Shown piece after piece: positions 23,101 through 33,648 of a stretch of DNA of 41,953 bases. The notes beneath the pieces are model-generated. The model did no database searches. It was given only the letters and a program-made list of their open reading frames with translations, and was not told the origin of the DNA. Origin of the DNA: a virus; the IMG/VR virus record IMGVR_UViG_3300042556_001721, positions 1-41,953 of that record. One strand, written 5' to 3'. Each line of letters opens with the position of its first letter. Position 1 is the first letter of the stretch. A program made the position numbers and the translations under genes.

Positions 23101-23391
23101 ATGGACGCCGCTGAACTGGATCTGGAAGACCTGCCGCCGAAGGCACTTCGCAAACTCATCAAGAGCATGCTGGCGAAGGCCGGGAAGAAGCCGGAAGGCA
23201 AGGACGCCGAGAAGTCGGACGAAGAGCGTGAGGCACTCACTGATCTGCACGAGCAGACCAATGGCAAGCCCGCACCGATCCCCGTCACGAAAGACGACCT
23301 GCCTCCGGAACTCTCGCAAGACGAAGGGGAAGAGGAGTCGGACGACGAGGACGCGGACGACGAGAAGCCCGCCAAGAAGAAGGGCAAGTAA
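23101..23391 (+). CDS. Small acidic protein with Lys tail (96 aa)
   Basis: ATG 23101 has AAGGAG 6 bases upstream; ATG 23086, overlapping the previous stop, is an alternative adding five residues. A short helix (LPPKALRKLIKSMLAKAG) leads to a strongly acidic region (EGEEESDDEDADDEK) and a basic end (KPAKKKGK). This charge split resembles proteins that bind both DNA and basic partners. The stop overlaps the following gene (TAATG). Function unknown. Confidence 0.6.
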   Translation: MDAAELDLEDLPPKALRKLIKSMLAKAGKKPEGKDAEKSDEEREALTDLHEQTNGKPAPIPVTKDDLPPELSQDEGEEESDDEDADDEKPAKKKGK

Positions 23392-26300
23392 TGGCGTCTC
23401 CATCGACACTCGCGGTTCGCCGCCTCCAGCAAGCGGTTCGTGCGGCCGAAGTTGAGGCGGCCGCCCGAGAGGCAGTGCTGGTGGCAGGCCGGCAGAGGAG
23501 CCTCCCGAAGCCTCGTGCCGTGCCGGTAGAGGGCGCGCCCCTGTACATGGAGCCTACTCCCGGCGAGTTGCCGCGCGGCCCGCAGGGCGTTGGCACGACT
23601 GACGCCTCGCCGCTGCCCGCCGATGACGTGCTGCGGTTCAGCGAGATCGACCCGGAAGACGTGCCAGACACATACCGGCTGCTGGAGAAGTTGGGCAATC
23701 AAGGCCCGGCGGCCATGCTGCCGGAGGAGGTTCTGGCTCTGGTGCGGGCCGGTGCCGACCTCGACCTCGTGATGGCGGGGCCGATTCCGCAGTCACAGGT
23801 GCAGGCGATTCTCCGCAAGATTGCAGTCGCAGGAATCGACGCCCTCACGCCAGAGGAGATCGGCGGCCTGCGGCGTTCGTTCGTGCGGCCGCAGTCTTCT
23901 GCGCCCACTGCGGCCCCCGACATGTTGCCTGCGGAGGCCGGGCAGTTGCCGTTCGCGCAGGAAGGCAAGGAGTTGATCGGCGTGGGCGGCCGCCGCCTGG
24001 AGCCATTTGGAGATGGCGAGAAGTTTCGGTACGTGGATGACGGCACGGTCGTTGACGTGTACGGCAACGTGCTCGGCCGCTCGCCGGGTGACCTGACTTC
24101 CACGACGGATGTCGCAGACGACCTGGAGAACTCGGCCACCCCGATTACGACCGACGCCGCCTCGCCGCGATACAACCTCCCGCCCAACGCGGTTCGGCAG
24201 GACAAGATTGATAGCCTTGCGGAGCGGATTCGTTCTGCCACTGCCGAGCAGCGTAGCACTGATCCGATTGCACGCAGGACGCTCAAGGACTTGCAGACGC
24301 AAGTCTCGCGATTGAATGAGGCCGAGCGTGAGGCGCTGCTTTCTCATCCCGCACTGGCGGCCGGCATTGAGTCCGTCGATGCCAAGCGCATTCCCGAGAG
24401 GCGGCAGGCTGCGATTGCGGCTGCCCAGCAGCGACTCGACACTCTTGCGGAGATGGCGGAAGTTCCAGACGCGACCCGCGCAGGCCAGCAACTCACTGCC
24501 GCCCGAAATGCACGCGAGGTTGCGGCTGCCTCGCGAGCCGGGTCTGCGGATGCGGCGGCAGCGGGCGTGGACGTGCGGACAGCACGCCAACTGGTCGAAG
24601 AAGCCATGCCGGAAGGCGACTGGAACGCATTGGCATCGGCGTTCAACGCGATGCCGGCCGAACGTCGGGAAGCCGTGCTGGCGCGGCTGTCCTCTGGCCG
24701 CTCGCTGGAGCCTATGACCGGCGGACGAGGGGCGCTCGACCCCAGCGTTTTCAAGGAGCGTCGCAAGCCGGGCGACGCGCCGCTCCGACTGGACTCCGGC
24801 GCTACGGCAAGCAGGCCCCACCCGATGGGCCTCCGGCGTGGGCCAGAAGACCAAACGGCGGCACGGCCGTTCATCGAGAAGCGCCTCAGTCGCGGCACAG
24901 ACGGGCCGGCGTTCGACCCCAATGCGGTGGCAGAGTTGCTGCGTGGCGGCAACGAGATGGAGCAGGCTTTGATTCGCCTGGACACCGCCATGCGATCTGG
25001 CGACGAGGCCGCCATTGCTGCTGCTCGCGACGTGGTGGACGACATCCGCACGCGCCCGGCCGACACGGACGAAGCACGGCAGGCGATGGAGGAGATGATC
25101 TCGGGTGCCCGGACTTCTTTCTTGCAGCGGCAGCAGGCGGCGTCGGAGTTGCGGCGCGCCATCGTCGGCACCGACCCGGACTATCTGGCCGAGCAAGAGC
25201 GACTGCTGCGTTCTTCGGTCGCCCCTGCGCCGCGTCCCGGCATTGCTCCAGGTGCTCGTACGCCGGTGACGGTAATCGAAGACATTGGTCAGGCGAACAT
25301 GCCGACCGCCTTCGACGAAGGCGTGGCGGTGAATCGCGCCCGCGAGGAGGCCCTAGACCGCAGGGCAGTCGGCGGCGGGATGCCCGAAGAAGTGCGCAAG
25401 GGCATGTTCCCAGATGGGAATATCCCGCTTGCCTTCAAGGGCGACGACTCTGCGACACCGCTTGAAGTGCGGCCCATCCGCGAGCGCCTGCCTGACACTC
25501 GCGACCGGGACGCGGTCGCGGCGGCCCGCACGGCGGAGGACAGCCTCACCGCTGCCCTTGCCGAAATGCAGAGCGCCAAAGGCGCGGAGGCACTTGCACG
25601 CGCTCAGCAAAAAGTAACGCAGGCGCAGAGGGAACTCGACAAGTTGTACCCGCCGCGACTCGTAGAGCAGAGGACTGGCCGAGTGCAGCGCGCGCCGGCC
25701 GGCATGCGAAGCGAGGACGTTCCGAAGGGCTGGGTTCTTGAGCGGGGCCGGCCGGCGTACCCCGACAGCATGCTCAACCGCGAGAGCATTCAGTCGGTGC
25801 GAGACAACCTCGTGATGAAACTGGTCGGGCGACGGCCGCGTGCTGCATACAATCTCAATCGTGCCAGCGACGAGTTGTCTGCGGCCGAGCGTGCCATCTT
25901 GAATGCTGACGCTAGGCGGCAACTGGACGCTACGTCGAATGTTCCGGACGACGTGATTCCCGAATCGCCCGACGACGAAGTGAGTGCTCTCGGCCAGCAG
26001 GGCAAGCGCGGGCGTCTTGGCGGCTCGCGGCGCGAGAGCGACATTCAACAGGCTCTCGGCGCCCTCTACGGGACGAGCAACCCGCTGGGGCGGAAAGCGG
26101 ACACCGGCGGCTTCACGTTTGTCCCTTTTGAAACGCCCGAGCAACTCGCAGACGACCTGCTCGCCGGCCAAACCGTTTTCAAGCCCGGCGACAAGGGCTT
26201 TGAGCAGGATCGGGCGGCCATTATCCGAGCGCTTGAGGACTATTTCGGCCCGCAGAACCGCAACGAGTCCGCCCGCACAGTCGCCGGCAAGCAGATTCTC

Positions 26301-27254
26301 CGCGAAGACGTGGCCCCCGATCTGGAGAGCGGCACAGGCACCAGCGCTGCCGCGCCTTCGCAGGCTGCTCCTGCCGAGCCGCCGGCCAAGCCATCGCGGC
26401 GAAGGGGAGGCAAGTCCTCGACTGCCGAAGAAGCCAAACTGGAAGCCTCCGCTACGGACATCTCCGACATTGATGGCGACCCGGCTCCTGCCGGCAAGAA
26501 CGCGGCCAGCGCCGCCAGCCGCAGCGATGAAGACATCATCAAGGACATCGACCAGGAGGGGCAGGAAGTCTACGACCAGACCTATCGCAACTACATCGAC
26601 ATGGGTGACGGCGAAGACGAAGCCCGGACGTCTGCCCGCGATGCCGCCAGCAAGTACATCAACGAGCAGAGGCAACTCCGCATCAAGCCCATCAAGGGCG
26701 ATGCCGCTCCGGCGTCTAGCGATCCTGCGCCTGCCTCGCCAGCGCCGGCGGACGTAGACCCGCCTGCGGCGACTGCGGCCACCCCTGCGGCTGCCGCCGA
26801 CGCTCCGCAGGCAGACCCGATCAAGCCGGTTCGCCTTGCGGACGAGGATCAGATCGACGCCCCAGAGACGGCTATCGCAAAGAAGGCAGCAGATGACACG
26901 CCGCAGGCAGGGCAGCCGGAGGCCAAGAATAAGGGGCAGAAGAAACGTGGCAAGTGGCCCTGGATCGTCGGCACTGCGGCCGTCGGCGGCACTCTGGGCG
27001 GCCTCGCACGGATAAACAGCGGCGGCGGCGGTTTCATTGACATCCCCATTCCGGCCGGTGGCTCCGGTGGCGGCCCTGGCGGCGGTGGCGGCGACTTTTA
27101 CCCGATCCCGGTGCGAGACGGTGCGAGCGTGCCAATGGACGATCAACTGGAGCAAGAGGCAGCGATTCAGCGGGCTCTTGACCGTATTCGCGGCTCTCGC
27201 GGCGGCGGGCCGCAGACCTATCAGACGTACCAAAACTACCTGTTCGGGAGATGA
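23391..27254 (+). CDS. Very large internal virion protein candidate (1287 aa)
   Basis: Long Ala/Arg/Glu-rich helical stretches alternate with Pro-rich linkers, and the last 260 residues include a Pro/Ala-rich tract (about residues 1105-1145). One membrane-like segment (WPWIVGTAAVGGTLGGLA, about residues 1188-1205) is followed by Gly-rich sequence. I recognise no enzyme motif. Size, composition, lone membrane segment and position before the next two large genes fit an ejection protein that crosses the host envelope with the DNA. Assignment is by context only. Confidence 0.75.
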   Translation: MASPSTLAVRRLQQAVRAAEVEAAAREAVLVAGRQRSLPKPRAVPVEGAPLYMEPTPGELPRGPQGVGTTDASPLPADDVLRFSEIDPEDVPDTYRLLEKLGNQGPAAMLPEEVLALVRAGADLDLVMAGPIPQSQVQAILRKIAVAGIDALTPEEIGGLRRSFVRPQSSAPTAAPDMLPAEAGQLPFAQEGKELIGVGGRRLEPFGDGEKFRYVDDGTVVDVYGNVLGRSPGDLTSTTDVADDLENSATPITTDAASPRYNLPPNAVRQDKIDSLAERIRSATAEQRSTDPIARRTLKDLQTQVSRLNEAEREALLSHPALAAGIESVDAKRIPERRQAAIAAAQQRLDTLAEMAEVPDATRAGQQLTAARNAREVAAASRAGSADAAAAGVDVRTARQLVEEAMPEGDWNALASAFNAMPAERREAVLARLSSGRSLEPMTGGRGALDPSVFKERRKPGDAPLRLDSGATASRPHPMGLRRGPEDQTAARPFIEKRLSRGTDGPAFDPNAVAELLRGGNEMEQALIRLDTAMRSGDEAAIAAARDVVDDIRTRPADTDEARQAMEEMISGARTSFLQRQQAASELRRAIVGTDPDYLAEQERLLRSSVAPAPRPGIAPGARTPVTVIEDIGQANMPTAFDEGVAVNRAREEALDRRAVGGGMPEEVRKGMFPDGNIPLAFKGDDSATPLEVRPIRERLPDTRDRDAVAAARTAEDSLTAALAEMQSAKGAEALARAQQKVTQAQRELDKLYPPRLVEQRTGRVQRAPAGMRSEDVPKGWVLERGRPAYPDSMLNRESIQSVRDNLVMKLVGRRPRAAYNLNRASDELSAAERAILNADARRQLDATSNVPDDVIPESPDDEVSALGQQGKRGRLGGSRRESDIQQALGALYGTSNPLGRKADTGGFTFVPFETPEQLADDLLAGQTVFKPGDKGFEQDRAAIIRALEDYFGPQNRNESARTVAGKQILREDVAPDLESGTGTSAAAPSQAAPAEPPAKPSRRRGGKSSTAEEAKLEASATDISDIDGDPAPAGKNAASAASRSDEDIIKDIDQEGQEVYDQTYRNYIDMGDGEDEARTSARDAASKYINEQRQLRIKPIKGDAAPASSDPAPASPAPADVDPPAATAATPAAAADAPQADPIKPVRLADEDQIDAPETAIAKKAADDTPQAGQPEAKNKGQKKRGKWPWIVGTAAVGGTLGGLARINSGGGGFIDIPIPAGGSGGGPGGGGGDFYPIPVRDGASVPMDDQLEQEAAIQRALDRIRGSRGGGPQTYQTYQNYLFGR

Positions 27255-27256
27255 CG

Positions 27257-29350
27257 ATGGCGGACTCTGCGCCCATTGCCGAAGCCGGGTTTGCCGACAT
27301 GTTCAAGCGTCAGTATCTGGCGCGTGAGGCTCGCCGCGCTGACGAGCGTGCGTCCAGGGTGCGTGAACTGCAAGCGGCCCAGCGTCAGTTGGCGGCAGAG
27401 CGTACTGCACGAACTCGGCAGGCCGCAGATCCGCTGCTGATGCCGGAAGAGGGGAGCGCGCCCCCGCAGGAGACGCTCGCGATTCCGGACCCCAGCCCGT
27501 ACTCGCGGCCTACGGCTGCCCCAACCGCAACTGCCAGAGTGGCTAAGACAAACACCGCTCCGGCGGCAACCCGCAACTGGGAACGCGGCAACTCATGGAC
27601 GCCAAGCACGGAGGCCGCCGGCGCTGCTGTTGCCGCCACGACCGACCCGACGAACCCGCTGGGCCTGCCGCCGGCGGATGTCTTGAACATGGACATTCCT
27701 GTGCCCGCGCCCAAGACCGGCCTGGACGCCATGCCGGTGCCGCCCGCACACAGCAAGGCTCCGAAATACGAAGGAAAGAGTCCGGTGCCTGGATGGAATC
27801 TGCCTCCGGAGTCTGGGACGCTTCCCGGCGAGGAGCAGGTCACTTCCATGGACGTGTTTGACCGGCTGTCGCCCCAAGAAAAGGCGGCGGTTCGTCAGCA
27901 GTTTGAGAGCGGGTCGCACGCACACGGCGAGAGTTTTGAGGACTATCTCGGATTCAAGTACGGCGACATGCCTCCTCCCGCCCGCGAGGCTGCCATGCGT
28001 GCGGCGTACGGCTCCCCCAGCGATCTCAGCCCGCTGGCGCAGGCCCGCCGCGCCGCCGGAAAGCCGCTGCCGGAGGGACTCAAGCCCGGCGTGTACACGC
28101 CCGAGCAGATGAGGGGCATGTCGCGCGATGTCTACACGCCAGAGGTGCCGCAGACTGCTCACGGCGGCACGTTCACGTTCAACGCCGACGGCTCGATGTC
28201 CTCTCGGGCGCCAGAAGCCTACCGCCTGGAAGATGCCAAGCGAGCGGCAGAGTATTACGGCGAGGGGAGTTTTGAGCAGCACCGCGAAATGGGCAAGGCG
28301 TACGGCATCGACGTGTCGCAGTACGACGGCACCAAGCCGGAAGACCGTGCGCTGCTGGCCGCTGACGTGGCTCGCGAGAAAGAGCGACACGACCGGCTGG
28401 GGACCAAGTACGACACCGTCCGGACGCCCATGGGCGGCACTCGGTATGCCGCGAATCCCGAGAAGATGGCACAGGCCCGCCTCGACAATGAGGCGAAGAT
28501 GAGTCCCGAGCGAAAGATGGAGTTCGCCCGGACTATCGTCGCCCGCTACGGTCGCATGATGTCGCCCGAGCAGAAGCAGGCGCTGGTTGGGCTTGTCAAT
28601 TCGCCAGACGGTTTCACGAAGATGCGTGAGATCAACGAGCAGATGCGGTTCCAGTTGACGGACCTGCAAAACCAGACGTGGCGTGATCGGCAGGCCAACT
28701 TCAGCCTGACGCGCGACCTTCGCAACCCGAACCTTGCTCCTGGCATGGCGGTCCGCTCGCTGATCGACGCTGTGCGTCAAGGCGATCCCGTCATGCTGGC
28801 GACGGCAAATGACATCGCCGGGAATCCGCGTGGCGCCCAGCGGGCGATGGACTTGGCGATGGGTGAGCGTGCAAACGCTGCCGCTCTGGCTGCCGCGCAG
28901 GCGAGAGCCCAAGCCGGCCAGGAAGAGCCGCAGCAAGACAGCACCCTCCCGTCACAACTGATGCCGCAGTTCATGGACGCCTTGAGGATGCCTCCGGAGC
29001 AGAGGGACGCAGCCCTGACGCTGGTGTTGCAAAAGTCCGGAATGGACCCAGCGCAAATCCCTGCGCGGGTGCAGGCTATCGTCTTGGAGCATCAAGCAGG
29101 CATCAATCCAAACAGCCGAGAAGTCAAAGCGCACTTGCGGGCGCTTGTCAATGACAAGCCGGCGTTCTTGGCGTTTGCGCGAGACGTGCTCAAACTGAGC
29201 CCCGACCAAGCGGAAAAGATGCACGCCTCCGCAGGCGGCAGTTGGGCGTACTCGGCCGGTCAGTCGCTCAGGGGCGCTCCGGACTATGTCATCGGCGGGC
29301 CTGCGAACTTCGCTCGCGGCGTGGCAGGTTACCCAGCACCACAACAATGA
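27257..29350 (+). CDS. Putative internal/ejection protein (697 aa)
   Basis: ATG 27257 has GGGAG 7 bases upstream; ATG 27251 overlaps the previous stop and adds two residues. The N-terminus is a charged helix (YLAREARRADERASRVREL), the middle contains mixed strands and helices (FNADGSMSSRAPEAYRLEDA), and the C-terminus has a helical repeat feel (LGLVN-like turns, ARVQAIVLEHQAGINPNSRE). The stop overlaps the next gene. It lies inside the block of large proteins that probably travel with the genome. No catalytic motif identified. Confidence 0.7.
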   Translation: MADSAPIAEAGFADMFKRQYLAREARRADERASRVRELQAAQRQLAAERTARTRQAADPLLMPEEGSAPPQETLAIPDPSPYSRPTAAPTATARVAKTNTAPAATRNWERGNSWTPSTEAAGAAVAATTDPTNPLGLPPADVLNMDIPVPAPKTGLDAMPVPPAHSKAPKYEGKSPVPGWNLPPESGTLPGEEQVTSMDVFDRLSPQEKAAVRQQFESGSHAHGESFEDYLGFKYGDMPPPAREAAMRAAYGSPSDLSPLAQARRAAGKPLPEGLKPGVYTPEQMRGMSRDVYTPEVPQTAHGGTFTFNADGSMSSRAPEAYRLEDAKRAAEYYGEGSFEQHREMGKAYGIDVSQYDGTKPEDRALLAADVAREKERHDRLGTKYDTVRTPMGGTRYAANPEKMAQARLDNEAKMSPERKMEFARTIVARYGRMMSPEQKQALVGLVNSPDGFTKMREINEQMRFQLTDLQNQTWRDRQANFSLTRDLRNPNLAPGMAVRSLIDAVRQGDPVMLATANDIAGNPRGAQRAMDLAMGERANAAALAAAQARAQAGQEEPQQDSTLPSQLMPQFMDALRMPPEQRDAALTLVLQKSGMDPAQIPARVQAIVLEHQAGINPNSREVKAHLRALVNDKPAFLAFARDVLKLSPDQAEKMHASAGGSWAYSAGQSLRGAPDYVIGGPANFARGVAGYPAPQQ

Positions 29351-32300
29351 ACCTCTTTGAAGGCGGGCTGTTTGAGGACGAGCGGAAACGCAAGCGACCC
29401 GCAGGCTACATCCCGCTTTTCGATGACGCCTTGCTGGCTGACGAGCCGGTCGAGAGGGATGTCGTCACGCCACAGGAGCGAGACTCCGTTCTGGCCGAGA
29501 TTGGTGCCGTAACCGGCGGCACGCTGTCGCGAGTCGGCGATGCCCTCGCGGCTCCCGGCGACTACCTGCGTGGTGCCCTTGCTGGAAAGGCGGGCGAGCG
29601 GGTCACGGGCCGGGAACTGAACCGGATGGCCGGGCTGGCTGGGCCGGAGGACAACTGGCTCAACTTCGCAGGCGGGCTGGCAACCGAAGTCTTTACCGAT
29701 CCGTTGGCCCTGCTCTCCGGGCCGGCGAAGGCGCTCACGCCCGGCGGCAAGGCGGCGGCCAAGTTGGCCGGCACCACCGGGAGCCTGCTCGACACGGCTC
29801 CGACCGCCCTTACCAGGAAGGCCATCTCGACCGGGATGGCAGACGACCTCCTGCCATCCGTCGCCAGACGCACCAAGAAGGCGTTAGAGGCCACTGGACG
29901 CACGATCAGTACCTTTGATCCCGCGACGGTCGGTCGGCCGCTATACGGCACCAGGACGGCCCGCAGAGCGGGCACGCTGGACGACCTCATCAAGTACGCC
30001 GACGACCCGAAGGCGGCGGAGGAGTCTGCCCGCCAGTTGCTCGGAGATGCGCAACTTGCCCAGATTCGCAACCAGCCGCTCGCCAAGTCTTTTGGCTTGG
30101 GCCTGCCGATGGGCGATCCGCTCGTCGTGGGCGATTGGCTGGGCAAGGGGTTCGGCGACACGTTTGCCGATGCGCTGGATTCCTTCGGTCAGGCATACCG
30201 ATGGAGCCTGCCGGGCCGCAGTCTGGCTGCTGGCTTCGACGCCCGCGTTGGAGGCAAGATCGACGCGGAGGAGCAGATCACCAACATCGCCAACTTCCAG
30301 GCCCGCAAGGTTGGTGGCGGGGCGGCGACGGCCGAACACACCGCTCAACTGTCTCGCCTCCGGCAAGCGCACCCGGAGGTGTTCTCGCCAGAGGGCAACG
30401 AACGGCTCGGCCGATACCTTGAGGGCGCGGCTGCCCGAAAGCCAGAGGACGTGCAGTACGTCACCAGCCGCCCGGCTTTGAAGGAGTACGCCGACTGGTG
30501 GGCCTCCAAGCGGGACACATCGCTGGGCGAGCGACGGGAACTCGGACTCAACGGCGAGCCGCTAACCGACAAATACGGCATCGACTACCTGCCTCGCCGG
30601 GCCGATCCCGCCCTTGAGATGGAGGCCCGAGTCAACCGCAAACTGGGCAGCGAGTTGTCGTTCATGACGACCGACGCCCTTCGCCGCACCGACGCCATGT
30701 CGGTTCCAGGCGGGCGGCAGACCATCATCGACCTGTCAAAAGACACCAACGTCTCTGGCCCCAAGCGGACGCTGAAGACAGACGAGGCAGCGGCCAACTA
30801 CATCCGCAATAAACTGAACGCGCTCGTGGCTTCCGGACAGCCAAAAGTCACGATGAAGAAGGCCCGCAGGATTGCCCGCGTCCTCAATGCACTGCCTGAC
30901 GAGGTGGTGCAGAAGATGCCCCTGTTCGGCCAGCACCCAACGGACATGATTGGTTCCTACGTTCGCAACACAGGCGAGGCGTTGGGCACGGGCACAACGC
31001 TGCTCGACTCCGTAGCGACGTTTGCCGTAGACAAGCCCTACAACTTGGTGGACACCACAGGTCGCGGTCGGCACATCTCTCTGCCCACAGCGATCCAGCG
31101 TCTTGGACTGAAGACGTACGACGACGCAAGCAGTCAGGTGTTCGCCGTGCCATCCAAAGGCACACTGTCCAACATCACGCCGCAGGTCGGTGCCGCACAG
31201 CAGATGCGTGAGCGTCTCGCGAAGTTGCTTGGCAAGGACGCCGACGAAATCAACCTCAATCAGTTCTCCATCCCGGAAGAACACATCAACCGGCTGACTC
31301 GTGCCAAAGACCTGTACAGCACGGGCGAGGCGGCCGGTGCGTTCATGCGGGGGCTGGACCACTACACGCAGGCGTGGCGTGGCTCGATCTTGGCATGGCC
31401 CTCACGGGCAGTGCGTGACCTGTATTCTGGGGCAATCAGCAACTGGCTGGAGGGAGCGCTCGACCTGGATTCCGTCCGTGCCGCAAAGGCGTTGGTCATG
31501 GAAGGGCCAGACAGCGACAAGTTCCGCAGCACGCTGGCATCCATCCCACGCTACGCCAACGACGACGGGCTGGCCCAGTTCTACGCCGACCTGTCCAGCA
31601 CCGGCCTTGTCAGCAGCGGCTCGGTCAGCGACTTGAGTGCCAGCGTCACAGGCCAGCGGGCGCTGGACAACATCATCGGATCCGACCCGATCAGCATGGC
31701 GTCCATCGGACGAGAACTGGGCAAGGGGTGGAACACGCAGGACTTCCTCAATTGGCGATCCAAACGCAATCCGCTGGCCGAGCAGACCAATCCGCTGCTC
31801 CGGGCTGGCGAGCGGATGAACTCGCTGACCGATGGCGTGAACAGGCTCACTGGGTACATCGCTCTGCTCAAGCAGGGCTACGATCCGATGGCGGCGGCGG
31901 CGGCAATGAAACGCGCCCACGTCGATTACTCATCCCTATCCGGTATGGAGAAATCGCTGCTGAAGGCGGTTTTTCCTTGGTACTCGTACCAGAGCAGGAT
32001 TTTCCGCGAAGTGCTGCGGCAACTCGCGGAGCGACCGGGCGGGCGGTACGGGCAAATGATCCGCGCCACCGAAGCAGTGCAGGACGAGGGCGAGGACACC
32101 TACATCCCGTCTGGCCTGCGGTCGCAGTTTGCCTTCCCGATCCCGGAGGTGTTCGGCGGCGTTCCTGCGCCGGGCACGCAGACCTACTTGACCGACATCG
32201 ACGCACCGGGCTTCGACCAGATCAACATGATCGAGACTCCGGGAACGATTGGCGGCATGGCGTCTGGCACGGCACGGCAGATCGCCATGCAGACGCACCC

Positions 32301-32835
32301 GCTCCTCCGGATGGGGGCTGAGTTTGCATTCGGCAAAGACCTGTTCACCAACCGCCCGCTCTCCGAAGCGACATCCTCGCTCGACGCTATTGCTCGTGCG
32401 GTGAGCGGCAACCCGTACGCCGATGTGCCGACTCTCCCAGAGAAGTTGATCGAGGCCGCCCCGTTCGTTGGCCGTCCGCTGTACGTCGCCCGCTCGCTGC
32501 TCGATGATCGCGGCGGCCAGCCTCTCTCGCATCGCATCGGCAAGACCGGATTGAATGCCCTTTCCGGGATCAAGATTCGGGACGTGGCCCAGCAGGACGC
32601 CCTTGCCGACGCCGTGCGGCAGATCGAGGAGTCCATTGACCCGTATACCCGCGAGTTCCAGCAGACATACATCCCCGAGCACCTCCAGCCGGGAGTGCCG
32701 CAGTGGGCGTTGCAGCGGATGGCCGTCTCCCGAGCGCTTGGACGAGAACGTCGCGAGGCTCGGAAAAAGGTCGGTGAGAAGAAGAAGCCCAAGAAGCGGA
32801 AGTCGGACACCAGCGCCATCTCCCTATTTGAGTAG
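29347..32835 (+). CDS. Large internal virion protein (1162 aa)
   Basis: ATG 29347 overlaps the preceding stop (ATGA). The first 60 residues suggest a packing signal (LFEGGLFEDERKRKRPAGYI, EIGAVTGGTLSRVGDALAAP). A glycine/alanine-rich part follows (TDPLALLSGPAKALTPGGKA), and at about residues 870-890 KAVFPWYSYQSRIFREVLRQ matches a motif I know from large phage polyvalent or internal proteins. The end is Lys-rich (KKKPKKRKS), possibly for DNA contact. In short-tailed phages such proteins form the channel across the cell envelope. The gene ends 12 bases inside the integrase gene on the opposite strand. Confidence 0.75.
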   Translation: MNLFEGGLFEDERKRKRPAGYIPLFDDALLADEPVERDVVTPQERDSVLAEIGAVTGGTLSRVGDALAAPGDYLRGALAGKAGERVTGRELNRMAGLAGPEDNWLNFAGGLATEVFTDPLALLSGPAKALTPGGKAAAKLAGTTGSLLDTAPTALTRKAISTGMADDLLPSVARRTKKALEATGRTISTFDPATVGRPLYGTRTARRAGTLDDLIKYADDPKAAEESARQLLGDAQLAQIRNQPLAKSFGLGLPMGDPLVVGDWLGKGFGDTFADALDSFGQAYRWSLPGRSLAAGFDARVGGKIDAEEQITNIANFQARKVGGGAATAEHTAQLSRLRQAHPEVFSPEGNERLGRYLEGAAARKPEDVQYVTSRPALKEYADWWASKRDTSLGERRELGLNGEPLTDKYGIDYLPRRADPALEMEARVNRKLGSELSFMTTDALRRTDAMSVPGGRQTIIDLSKDTNVSGPKRTLKTDEAAANYIRNKLNALVASGQPKVTMKKARRIARVLNALPDEVVQKMPLFGQHPTDMIGSYVRNTGEALGTGTTLLDSVATFAVDKPYNLVDTTGRGRHISLPTAIQRLGLKTYDDASSQVFAVPSKGTLSNITPQVGAAQQMRERLAKLLGKDADEINLNQFSIPEEHINRLTRAKDLYSTGEAAGAFMRGLDHYTQAWRGSILAWPSRAVRDLYSGAISNWLEGALDLDSVRAAKALVMEGPDSDKFRSTLASIPRYANDDGLAQFYADLSSTGLVSSGSVSDLSASVTGQRALDNIIGSDPISMASIGRELGKGWNTQDFLNWRSKRNPLAEQTNPLLRAGERMNSLTDGVNRLTGYIALLKQGYDPMAAAAAMKRAHVDYSSLSGMEKSLLKAVFPWYSYQSRIFREVLRQLAERPGGRYGQMIRATEAVQDEGEDTYIPSGLRSQFAFPIPEVFGGVPAPGTQTYLTDIDAPGFDQINMIETPGTIGGMASGTARQIAMQTHPLLRMGAEFAFGKDLFTNRPLSEATSSLDAIARAVSGNPYADVPTLPEKLIEAAPFVGRPLYVARSLLDDRGGQPLSHRIGKTGLNALSGIKIRDVAQQDALADAVRQIEESIDPYTREFQQTYIPEHLQPGVPQWALQRMAVSRALGRERREARKKVGEKKKPKKRKSDTSAISLFE

Positions 32836-33648
32836 CGACGGCACGCACGGGATGTCCCTGCGCACCTGCGACCAGTCGATATAGCACCGCTCGGCCAGTC
32901 CAGGCGTCTTGTGACCAAGATGCAGCCGCCCCTTGCCAGGATGCTCCATCTCAATGTGGGTGGCCCCGCTGCGGCGTAGCCACTTGGAGGATCCCGCGTA
33001 CTTCATGTCACGCAGGTACTTCCGCATCCGCCGATGACCCGATTTCTTTGACATCACCCAACCCAGCACGCGACCGTCTGGCGACCGCTCCAGCATCTCC
33101 TGGACGGCCAGCAGGCAGGGCCGGCTCATGATCTTGACGTGCGGCTCGCCGGTCTTGTGCTGCGACCAGCGGACGGTGCCGGCATCCAGGTCGAAGTCTT
33201 CTTGCCTCATCTCCCACAAGTCCCCGTGCCTCGCGCCCGTTTCGTACCCCAGCAGCATCCAGCACCGCAGAAAAAGGCCGACTGTCACCCGCTTCCGACG
33301 CACTTCTTCGGCGAGGGCGAAAGTCCCCTTGACGGCCGTACAGCACTGTTCTATAGTCCACGCCCGAGTCGGACGCCGGGCGATTTTGATCTTGACTATT
33401 CCGCGTGGCAGTCGATCCACTACTTCGGTTTCGTAGGCCCACTTCCAGATGCCAACGAGAATCGCTCGCTCGGTCGCTGCGGTAATCGAAGCCACCTCGA
33501 CGATTCGTTTTTGCAGATACGTGTTGATTGCATCGACGGACATGGTGCGACAGGCCAAGCAGACGGCACGGACATTTCGGGCGTAGCCAGGACTGACGGA
33601 TCGGGAGCGGAGGTATCGCTCCACCAGGACAGGGAGGTTATTGGACAT
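32824..33648 (-). CDS. int: Tyrosine recombinase / integrase (274 aa)
   Basis: Catalytic residues in order: R140 (TGARHGDL), K165 (SQHKTGEP), R225 (KWLRRSGAT), H246 (HLGHKTPG) and Y256 (ERCYIDW), the set used to cut and rejoin DNA at attachment sites. The box-II position normally occupied by His (HxLR) is K222 here, a tolerated but uncommon change. The N-terminal 90 residues form a likely DNA-binding SAM-like domain. It is the only minus-strand gene. Its ribosome site (GAGG) is inside the inverted repeat at 33654-33670. Temperate life is suggested, but no repressor is in the window. Confidence 0.9.
   Translation of the reverse strand: MSNNLPVLVERYLRSRSVSPGYARNVRAVCLACRTMSVDAINTYLQKRIVEVASITAATERAILVGIWKWAYETEVVDRLPRGIVKIKIARRPTRAWTIEQCCTAVKGTFALAEEVRRKRVTVGLFLRCWMLLGYETGARHGDLWEMRQEDFDLDAGTVRWSQHKTGEPHVKIMSRPCLLAVQEMLERSPDGRVLGWVMSKKSGHRRMRKYLRDMKYAGSSKWLRRSGATHIEMEHPGKGRLHLGHKTPGLAERCYIDWSQVRRDIPCVPSLLK

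Noticed and set aside
25353-27233. 626-codon antisense frame, and a similar 507-codon one at 17088-18611 and a 344-codon one at 9319-10353
   Set aside because: All lie opposite strong + strand genes and show shadow composition without motifs.
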